Of a stretch of 11,131 nt of DNA, positions 5,691 to 11,131 are shown one piece after another. Source of the DNA: Firmicutes bacterium UBA1739 (GTDB lineage: Bacteria; Bacillota; Clostridia; Peptostreptococcales; Anaerovoracaceae); the NCBI GenBank assembly GCA_002315385.1, contig DCHZ01000018.1, forward strand, positions 1-11,131, given 5' to 3'. How positions within the stretch are numbered: the first letter of the stretch is position 1; each line of letters opens with the position of its first letter. Position numbers and translations under genes: made by a program. Below the pieces are notes generated by a model, which saw only the letters and a program-made list of their open reading frames with translations, did not search any database and was not told where the DNA came from.

Positions 5691-7871
5691 TCAGTTTATG
5701 GCTTTTTTTATAGTTTCAGGCAGCGTTTCCTCGGAATAGCACCTTATAAAACAATTCTCATACTCACTTTGAGATGAATTTGCATGGAAATATACAGAAT
5801 AATACGTATTTCCGCAGAATCTGTCTGATTTAAAGAAATTCAGGATTTTCGCTATGGCCTCTCTGTCGGTAATTTCCGCAACCTCTGAATAATTTTCTTC
5901 GTCCGACATTATCTTATCACCACCGTCATTAATCACATAAATTTCTTCGGTGGAATCAACACTAGCATCTGACACCTGCGTATTCTTTCTAACGGTAATA
6001 TGAGAAATATCCTCAGGCTTTACAATCACATTATCAAGCATTCCCCATTCTCTGAGCAGAGCTACAGTTTTTTTATAGTTACTGTTAACAATATATGTGT
6101 AGTATTCGTATTCTTCCTCATAATATGAGCCATACTTCTCAAAATACTGTCTGTTGAGCTCCGGATCAATTTTAACGTCCCGGTTTACCGTAAGCTGAAT
6201 CGAGAACAGGTCCACGTCATCCGACATCCCATTCATCTGATTATATTTAAGTGAAATCAGATCCTCCTTCAAAGCTCCCAATATCTGTTCATACTTTTCG
6301 GCTTCATTAACCGCATAGTCTCTCCTTCCGACACTGTCGCCTTCAGAAGATGTGATAAGGCTGATATTATTAATATCATATTCCCCGGATTTCAACTTCA
6401 GTACAGGATACATGTACGCTTTGTATCCCCGGCTTTCATAAACCTGCTTTGCAGACTCGTTCCGGCTCAGCCATTTATAAGGTACAATGTAGGTTCGCGC
6501 AACAGTTCTGCCGTTTTTAAGATTATATGACACATGGATACAGGCTTCTCCGGCTAACATCGCTCCGTTATTTTTATCATAATATCTGCTGCAGTCAGGG
6601 AAGAAATCAGACTTTTCCTCGATTATATCTTTATGAAGGTTTCTTATCCTGTCAATACTCTCTTGGTCTGTAATTGATTCCTGAGCAATATCGGTAACAT
6701 ATTCCGAACTGAGTCCCCGAATATCCACGCTCTTTATCGCATCGCTTTCGGGAATTCCTGCCTCATAACCCAGACCTCCGCAAGACATTATTCCGAAAAA
6801 TACAGCTGCCAGCACCAGATATACTATGAACCCCTTTGCAAAGCCATGAATTTTCAGGCTCTTCTGCATTATCATCTCCACAGCCACATAACTCAGCAGC
6901 GCCCCTCCGAAAGCTCCGATATAAATCACATATACCATCTTTCCCGGGGTTATTGCGTAAATGAAAAGTGCAAACAGGCTCATTCCGACAAAAGTAACCA
7001 GATATGTTACTAACGGTTTAAACTTATTAAAAACAATTGCATCTCCGGCTTTTTCCATATGTCTTGACCTGTACAGTTTCATGGAAACAGCAAATATCAC
7101 CGCCGAAATAACCGGATAATATACCAGACCCGGAACGATTTCTGACATACGTGAAGAATTACTCATAATCATAGCAAACACAGGCGAACCGTACCTGAGC
7201 ACATATTCAATCCATTCCGGCTGGAAATATCCGTAAAGCAGCACATCGCAGAACTTACTGATAATTTCCGTAACTCCGGGTATCAGAAATATGAAAATGA
7301 ATGACAGCACCAGCTGCACCACCGTTGAACCCGAAAGCACCGCTGCCAGTGCAGATAAAGCAAACACCGCTATTGTCATTACAATTCCGTGTATACTCCA
7401 GTTTAAAATCGCTCCGAAGGAAAACACATCTCTGCCTGTGAATCCCGTCTGAGGATCAAACATTGCCTGCTCCACCGGGCCTGTCACGCATCTGCACATT
7501 ATGAATATCAGCGTCATCATGATTACAGGCACGAGACACAGAATCAATCCCGACACGCAGTTCGAATTAAAGAGCTGTTTTCTCGAATACGGCAGTGCAT
7601 GCACAATAGACGAAGAGCTCTGATGCTGCAGATAATTAAACACAAAAAGAGCTGCAACTACCGGTACCAGCGTCACTATTCCCGCAAAAGGAATGTATTT
7701 CACACTTAATGTGGTTGATACTACATTCTCCCCGAATTTACCCATTGCCATAGGCAGAATCATTATACAAATGTATCCGATAAATGCCAGCAGGCTTCCG
7801 AGCCGAAATCTTTTGATGTTTTCCGAAATCAGAGCCTTTGACAGATTAAAACAGCAATTCTTTGAATTCAT
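5691..7871 (-). CDS. ABC transporter permease with large extracytoplasmic C-terminal domain (DUF6449-like)
   Basis: The membrane subunit of an ABC exporter, 726 residues. By hydrophobicity about nine membrane segments lie near 24-43, 61-81, 106-126, 157-180, 185-205, 247-266, 287-307, 312-333 and 346-366. The remaining 360 residues (about 367-726) are hydrophilic, rich in Tyr, Asp and Glu (SYYEEEYEYYTYIV at 582-595) and without membrane segments, so they form a soluble domain, probably outside the cell. This layout resembles permeases carrying the C-terminal DUF6449 region found beside YtrA-type regulators in clostridia; that family match is from memory. The start follows a GGGGAGAAAAGG ribosome binding site and overlaps the ATPase gene by 26 nt. 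Substrate is unknown; peptide antibiotic efflux, lipid handling or envelope-stress sensing are all possible. Confidence 0.85.
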   Translation of the reverse strand: MNSKNCCFNLSKALISENIKRFRLGSLLAFIGYICIMILPMAMGKFGENVVSTTLSVKYIPFAGIVTLVPVVAALFVFNYLQHQSSSSIVHALPYSRKQLFNSNCVSGLILCLVPVIMMTLIFIMCRCVTGPVEQAMFDPQTGFTGRDVFSFGAILNWSIHGIVMTIAVFALSALAAVLSGSTVVQLVLSFIFIFLIPGVTEIISKFCDVLLYGYFQPEWIEYVLRYGSPVFAMIMSNSSRMSEIVPGLVYYPVISAVIFAVSMKLYRSRHMEKAGDAIVFNKFKPLVTYLVTFVGMSLFALFIYAITPGKMVYVIYIGAFGGALLSYVAVEMIMQKSLKIHGFAKGFIVYLVLAAVFFGIMSCGGLGYEAGIPESDAIKSVDIRGLSSEYVTDIAQESITDQESIDRIRNLHKDIIEEKSDFFPDCSRYYDKNNGAMLAGEACIHVSYNLKNGRTVARTYIVPYKWLSRNESAKQVYESRGYKAYMYPVLKLKSGEYDINNISLITSSEGDSVGRRDYAVNEAEKYEQILGALKEDLISLKYNQMNGMSDDVDLFSIQLTVNRDVKIDPELNRQYFEKYGSYYEEEYEYYTYIVNSNYKKTVALLREWGMLDNVIVKPEDISHITVRKNTQVSDASVDSTEEIYVINDGGDKIMSDEENYSEVAEITDREAIAKILNFFKSDRFCGNTYYSVYFHANSSQSEYENCFIRCYSEETLPETIKKAIN

Positions 7872-8748
7872 CCTTTTCTCCCCCTATCTCATAAATAAAA
7901 ATCTCTTCCAGTGAAAGCGGCAGCAGATCCAGCACCACAGGTTTATTTTTTCTGAGCCTGCTTTCGATTTCATCACCATTCCCCCGGATAATAAGCATAT
8001 CCACACTGCCTCTTTTCTCTCTGAACAGCACATTCAACCCTTCTAAAACGACCTCTTTTCCCTCCGGAAACACTGCCTGTATCTTATGAACATCCGACTT
8101 CAAATCATCCAAGTCTCTTTCTATCAGCATTTTCCCTCTGTTAATAATACCTATTGAATCACAGAGTCCTTCCATCTCCTTCAGATTGTGGGAAGATACC
8201 AGCACTGTCATTTCACGTTCGGCAACATCTTCTACAATATATTTAATTACCAGTCTTCTCACCAGCGGATCGAGTCCGTCTATCGGCTCATCCAGTATCA
8301 GAACATCCGGCATTGATGACATTGCCAGGATAAAAGCCGCCTGTTTTCGCATTCCTTTCGAAAATTTTGACAGCCTTTTATTCTCATCCAGGCCGAATTT
8401 TTCCGTCATATGTGCATATCTGTCCGAATTCCACTCAGGATAAAGCTTCTGATAGTATGCAGCCGACCCTTTCAGCGTATACATTCCGAAGAAATATAAA
8501 TCATCCGAAATATATGACAGTCTGCGTTTTATAGGAATATTATCAAATATATCTTCCCCGTCAATTATTACCCTGCCTCTGTCCTGCTTATAAACACCGG
8601 CAATATGTTTGATTACCGTTGTCTTACCGGAACCGTTAACCCCTACCAGTCCGTAAATCGAGCCTTTTCTGACATGCAGATTCAGCTCATCCAAAGCTTT
8701 GAATCCCTCAAACTCTTTTGTCAGATTTTCAACTTTAATCATTTTCAT
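7846..8748 (-). CDS. ABC transporter ATP-binding protein (YtrB/BcrA-like)
   Basis: The cytoplasmic motor subunit, 300 residues. Walker A is GVNGSGKT (36-43), signature FSKGMRKQ (129-136), Walker B VLILDE (149-154), D-loop GLDP (158-161) and switch His187 in SSHNLKEMEG. The signature departs from LSGGQ in the way seen in BcrA/YtrB-type exporters. The segment expected to hold the Q-loop reads YISDDLYFF (79-87), with no glutamine. Residues 215-300 form a short accessory C-terminal region. The gene overlaps the GntR gene by 14 nt and the permease by 26 nt, so the three are translationally coupled. The ATG at 8742 (MIKVENL) has better spacing from GGAAGG than the one at 8748 and may be the true start. 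Confidence 0.93.
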   Translation of the reverse strand: MKMIKVENLTKEFEGFKALDELNLHVRKGSIYGLVGVNGSGKTTVIKHIAGVYKQDRGRVIIDGEDIFDNIPIKRRLSYISDDLYFFGMYTLKGSAAYYQKLYPEWNSDRYAHMTEKFGLDENKRLSKFSKGMRKQAAFILAMSSMPDVLILDEPIDGLDPLVRRLVIKYIVEDVAEREMTVLVSSHNLKEMEGLCDSIGIINRGKMLIERDLDDLKSDVHKIQAVFPEGKEVVLEGLNVLFREKRGSVDMLIIRGNGDEIESRLRKNKPVVLDLLPLSLEEIFIYEIGGEKDEFKELLF

Positions 8749-9127
8749 CCACCTTCCCTTTTGACAGACCCGTTTCTTCCATCAGTTTCAATATCTCTTC
8801 TTTTGAGCATCCCAGAAATACAAGTTCGTTTACCGTTGACCTGAACAGTTCTTTCAGCTCCTTTATTCTGTGGCTGCTTCCGGCTGCCTCCGCAGGCACG
8901 GAAACAAAGCTCCCCAGACCTGATACCGAATAGAAATATCCCCTGTTTTCAAGTTCCCTGTATGCTTTCTGAATTGTGTTCGGATTAATTGTCAGTTCTT
9001 TTGCCATATCCCTCACCGAAGGCACTTTTTCGTCAGGCTTAAGAACTCCCGCAATAATCAGTTCCTTAAAATTATCGACGACCTGCTCATAAATCGCTTT
9101 TCTGCTTTTCAGGTCAATCTGAAACAT
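8735..9127 (-). CDS. GntR-family transcriptional regulator, YtrA subfamily
   Basis: A DNA-binding repressor of 130 residues, the short length typical of the YtrA subfamily. The N-terminal winged helix covers about 10-78 (IYEQVVDNFKELIIAGVLK, VPSVRDMAKELTINPNTIQKAY, LENRGYFYSVSGLGSFV). The C-terminal portion is only about 50 residues, too small for the FadR or UbiC-like ligand domains and consistent with YtrA-type dimerisation helices. The start at 9127 is preferred because GGGAGGG precedes it by eight bases and homologues begin MFQIDLKSRKAIYEQ; an in-frame ATG at 9169 lacks these features. It is the first gene of the cassette and probably represses its own promoter through the palindrome at 9331-9349. 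Confidence 0.92.
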   Translation of the reverse strand: MFQIDLKSRKAIYEQVVDNFKELIIAGVLKPDEKVPSVRDMAKELTINPNTIQKAYRELENRGYFYSVSGLGSFVSVPAEAAGSSHRIKELKELFRSTVNELVFLGCSKEEILKLMEETGLSKGKVDEND

Positions 9128-9314
9128 CAAAAAATCCCTCCCCTTTGTCCGTATCTTCCCGTGTATCATATCTCATCATATCTTATCCAGGGAATCCGGG
9201 AATTTCAGCTTCCGTTTCCACAGTTTATGATATCCTTCATATGAATAACCGGCTCAATAACGCAGAATATTATTTCACAATTTTGTTGACATACCGCGCA
9301 ATACTAAATAGTCA

Positions 9315-9326
9315 ATGATTAATCAT
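9315..9326. promoter_or_regulatory. Perfect 12-bp palindrome near the GntR transcription start
   Basis: ATGATTAATCAT is a perfect palindrome located just after the -10 element, at the predicted start of the GntR transcript. It differs from the larger palindrome at 9331-9349. It may be a second regulator site, but AT-rich 12-bp palindromes also arise by chance. Confidence 0.35.
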
Positions 9327-9330
9327 AACT

Positions 9331-9349
9331 GTACTATAATGCATAGTAC
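9331..9349. promoter_or_regulatory. Probable GntR/YtrA operator
   Basis: The palindrome gtactataatgcatagtac has perfect 7-bp arms (GTACTAT/ATAGTAC) around a five-base centre. It includes the -10 element of the cassette promoter and part of its spacer, so a bound dimer would block RNA polymerase. GTAC-containing palindromes are in keeping with sites described for YtrA-type regulators, and the adjacent gene encodes one. The binding assignment is inference. Confidence 0.65.
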
Positions 9350-9361
9350 GCATAATGTCAA
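9333..9361 (-). promoter_or_regulatory. Promoter of the GntR-ABC cassette
   Basis: Minus strand: consensus TTGACA (9356-9361), 17-nt spacer, TATAGT (9333-9338). Predicted initiation is near 9326, leaving a leader of about 200 nt before the GntR start codon. No intrinsic terminator or riboswitch fold was recognised in that leader. Confidence 0.75.
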
Positions 9362-9613
9362 TGTTTTTTTCTGCCTCAACACTTTTTTCGCCCGACCCGG
9401 AATATCTCCGTATTTAGCCCTATAAGTATAATACATTGACAGTATTACTGTACCCATGCCATTTGAATAACAGCACACGGTTTATTCATATAATATGCCT
9501 GAAATTCTGAGTGACCGTATAGTGCAAAGCAGTTGCCTATTACGATTATTATTATTGCAGTCTATGAGCATTAAACTGACGATTATCAGAAATTTTACTT
9601 AATTTCACTGCTC
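9362..9613. other. Intergenic stretch with no recognisable gene
   Basis: Lies between the leftward GntR promoter and the rightward sppA promoter. I see no coding frame with a ribosome binding site. The only structure noted is a short imperfect-context palindrome, ACAGTATTACTGT, at 9439-9451, next to an isolated TTGACA with no matching -10. Confidence 0.5.
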
Positions 9614-9642
9614 TTGTTGCCATTTAGTCAATATGATATAAT
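9614..9642 (+). promoter_or_regulatory. Promoter of sppA (extended -10)
   Basis: TTGTTG (9614-9619, weak -35), 17-nt spacer, consensus TATAAT (9637-9642) preceded by TGA, giving a TGn extended -10 that can compensate for the poor -35. Predicted start near 9649 leaves a leader of about 118 nt before the sppA start codon. Confidence 0.6.
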
Positions 9643-9766
9643 TCATATATATTATAACCCGGTGTTTACTGCACTCAGCAAGGCAAAACCGGTACATATA
9701 CTGATTGGTTATTAATCAAAAAAAACAGCCTGCTTATCCGCAGCAATCAAAGGAGGAATTCATATT

Positions 9767-10945
9767 ATGGATAACGAAAAAACAAATTTGGGAAACAATA
9801 ACCATGAAAATAGTAATCCGAACAGTGAAACCATGCATGTCGAAAATGATCGGAATTCCGGTGATAATTTTAATGATTATAATAGCTGCAGCGGCAAAAA
9901 TAAGTACAGCGGTAATCAGTATCAGGATCGCTGGGCGGAATTCCGTGACAGCTCACGTCATGAACCTCAGAAGAAAAAAAAGAAAACAGGACTGATAGTG
10001 TTCTTCATTATCCTGACCGTACTTGTCGCGTTTTCACTATTGTATATATTTTATCTTACTAAAATATCCGCAAGCGATCAGAAGTACAACAGTTCCACTG
10101 AACATATAGCCGTTATTGATATTACCGGTCAGATTGGCGAGAACGACCTCACGCAGATATATAATAATACCACATATAATCAAAACTGGCTGATTGATAC
10201 AATTGACACCCTTTCCTACATTGATCAGTGCAAGGCAATTGTTCTTTATCTTGACACTCCCGGGGGAAGTGTATACGAGACTGATGAAGTCTATCTGAAG
10301 CTAATGGAATACAAATCCAGAACAAAAAAACCGGTTTACGCAATTATGGGCCCCACCTGTGCTTCCGGAGGTTACTACATAGCATGTGCCGCAGATAAAA
10401 TATTTGCCAACAGAAACACTATGACAGGTTCAATAGGCGTTACCATGGGAACATCCATTGATATTTCCGATCTGCTCTCAAAATACGGAATCAAAACAAC
10501 AACTCTTACATCCGGAAGGAACAAAGCCATGGGCAGCATTTTTGAGCCGATGACAGAAGAACAGGCTGCCATATATCAATCAATCCTTGACGAAGCATAC
10601 AATCAGTTTACTTCAATCGTTGCCGCCGGCAGAAACATGGATATCGAAACCGTGAAGGTTCTGGCTGACGGAAGAGTATATACCGCTAACCAGGCAAAAA
10701 ATAATGGTCTTATTGACGAAATAAGCAATTATGACGACTCAATCAAAATCATTCAATCAGAGCTCAACATGCCTGACTGTGACATTTCGAGATACACTTA
10801 CAGCAATGATACGAACATTTATAACATGATATTCGGAATTGCAAATCAGATAAAAGGCATCGCTTCGGAATCAAATGACGATCTTTCCACAGCATTAAAA
10901 ATGGCAGAAGATTCTAAGCTTACTCCCTGCTATCTCGCCCGTTAG
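9767..10945 (+). CDS. sppA: Signal peptide peptidase SppA, 36K type (S49 family)
   Basis: A membrane-anchored serine protease that degrades signal peptides left in the membrane after secretion; in Bacillus it also affects lantibiotic tolerance. The 392 residues contain a 73-residue cytoplasmic N-terminal region rich in Asn, Asp and Ser, a basic KKKKK patch (69-73), one membrane helix (about 75-97) and the extracytoplasmic protease domain. The catalytic dyad is Ser200 in PTCASGGYYIACAAD and Lys253 in TSGRNKAMGS, 53 residues apart as in short Gram-positive SppA. Further family blocks are LDTPGG (162-167) and TGSIGV (220-225). The start follows AAAGGAGG. The N-terminal region is longer than usual and of low complexity. 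The gene is monocistronic, and no T-tailed terminator was seen after it. Confidence 0.94.
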   Translation: MDNEKTNLGNNNHENSNPNSETMHVENDRNSGDNFNDYNSCSGKNKYSGNQYQDRWAEFRDSSRHEPQKKKKKTGLIVFFIILTVLVAFSLLYIFYLTKISASDQKYNSSTEHIAVIDITGQIGENDLTQIYNNTTYNQNWLIDTIDTLSYIDQCKAIVLYLDTPGGSVYETDEVYLKLMEYKSRTKKPVYAIMGPTCASGGYYIACAADKIFANRNTMTGSIGVTMGTSIDISDLLSKYGIKTTTLTSGRNKAMGSIFEPMTEEQAAIYQSILDEAYNQFTSIVAAGRNMDIETVKVLADGRVYTANQAKNNGLIDEISNYDDSIKIIQSELNMPDCDISRYTYSNDTNIYNMIFGIANQIKGIASESNDDLSTALKMAEDSKLTPCYLAR

Positions 10946-10989
10946 TGCATATTATTCAAATATTTCCGAGTAATTATTAAAGGCATTTT

Positions 10990-11071
10990 GCCCGCTCAAC
11001 TGAGAGTAACTGTAGCTTACAGTTGTACCTCGGTATCATCAGCGTTTGGGGGCTTAACTTCCGTGTCAATA
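10990..11071 (-). rRNA. 5S rRNA-like 3' half (inverted copy, uncertain)
   Basis: On the minus strand the sequence from 11071 carries the 5S loop signature ACACGGAAGTTAAGC, then CGCTGATGATAC at the expected distance, then a stem-loop (11002-11031) in the position of helices IV-V. The usual GAGAGTAGG block is not present in this orientation, and the sequence before 11071 does not continue as a 5S 5' half, so this is at best a 3' fragment. The 3' boundary near 10990 is a guess. Confidence 0.35.
11002..11031. other. Stem-loop downstream of sppA
   Basis: A perfect 7-bp stem AACTGTA/TACAGTT (11008-11014 with 11018-11024) with a three-base loop, extended by GAG/CTC and GT/AC pairs across small bulges. 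There is no T run on either strand, so it is not a standard intrinsic terminator. Read on the minus strand it lies where the helix IV-V arm of a 5S rRNA would follow the 5S-like segment at 11038-11071, so it may be part of a divergent 5S 3' half. Confidence 0.5.
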
Positions 11072-11131
11072 GCCGGGAGGTTATATCTTTGTTCCCTTAT
11101 TGACACGGAAGTTAAGCCCCCAAACGCTGAT
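11038..11131. repeat. Perfect 34-bp inverted repeat with 26-nt loop ending at the window edge
   Basis: Arm 11038-11071 is the exact reverse complement of arm 11098-11131. The arms include the 5S rRNA core ACACGGAAGTTAAGC, and the loop 11072-11097 holds the 5S segment up to GTTCCC. The right arm ends at the last base, so the repeat may extend further. Perfect identity of both 5S arms suggests a recent inverted duplication or a fold-back join in the assembly. Confidence 0.95.
11060..11131 (+). rRNA. 5S rRNA-like 5' half, cut by the window end
   Basis: On the plus strand, conserved 5S elements occur in order and with near-normal spacing compared with Bacillus 5S: AATAGC, GGGAGGTTATATC, TGTTCCC (matching the GTTCCCAT region), ACACGGAAGTTAAGC and CGCTGAT, where the window ends at roughly position 75 of a 5S molecule. 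Helix II pairing (GGGAG with CCCCC) has an A-C mismatch, and the upstream 5' boundary is unclear because 11038-11071 is an inverted copy of the 5S core. It is either a truncated gene at a contig end or a chimeric fragment. Confidence 0.55.

Noticed and set aside
9287..9320. Rightward promoter beginning with TTGACA in the GntR leader
   Set aside because: At 17 nt spacing the -10 would be TAGTCA, which is poor, and no gene follows for more than 400 nt; sppA has a better promoter at 9614-9642.
11038..11131. Invertible promoter or phase-variation switch flanked by inverted repeats
   Set aside because: The 26-nt segment between arms has no promoter and is very short for site-specific inversion, no recombinase gene is nearby, and the arms are 5S rRNA sequence.

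Overview
The window looks like a low-to-moderate GC Firmicute, most likely class Clostridia and possibly Lachnospiraceae. This rests on gene order (ylxM-ffh-rpsP-khpA-rimM-trmD), strong AGGAGG-type ribosome binding sites, sigma-A type promoters, lysine-rich proteins and a GntR(YtrA)/ABC cassette typical of gut clostridia. No database search was possible, so the taxonomic call is an inference.

Layout, left to right: (1) 1-135: two tRNA genes on the minus strand, a truncated tRNA with anticodon CAT (probably tRNA-Ile2) and a complete tRNA-Pro(TGG), with a sigma-A promoter at 171-199. (2) 504-1466: a D-2-hydroxyacid dehydrogenase on the plus strand with its own promoter. (3) 1554-1599: a hairpin between convergent genes. 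(4) 1626-5322: the minus-strand SRP / ribosome maturation operon ylxM-ffh-rpsP-khpA-rimM-trmD, transcribed from a tandem promoter array at 5336-5455. An intrinsic-terminator-like hairpin lies inside the operon between khpA and rimM. The usual last gene, rplS, does not follow trmD. (5) 5691-9127: a minus-strand, overlapping three-gene cassette consisting of a YtrA-type GntR repressor, an ABC ATPase and a large ABC permease with an extracytoplasmic C-terminal domain. It has a promoter whose -10 box lies inside a 19-bp palindrome (probable operator) and a terminator at the far end. (6) 9767-10945: SppA-type membrane serine protease on the plus strand. (7) 10990-11131: a structured end containing 5S rRNA-like sequence arranged as a perfect 34-bp inverted repeat that stops exactly at the window edge.

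How the genes work together: the central operon joins protein targeting (Ffh, YlxM), the small ribosomal subunit (S16, RimM), RNA binding (KhpA) and tRNA G37 methylation (TrmD). The GntR/ABC cassette is probably a self-regulated efflux or envelope-stress system. SppA clears cleaved signal peptides and other membrane substrates, loosely linking it to secretion. Both window ends fall in repetitive RNA genes (tRNA, 5S), which suggests the window is a whole contig broken at rRNA/tRNA repeats.

Most of the window is housekeeping. The signals worth a second look are the 37-bp-period promoter array, the operator-like palindrome, the internal terminator, the 5S inverted repeat and a Glu at TrmD's catalytic Asp position. 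I did not find convincing evidence of an entirely new system.
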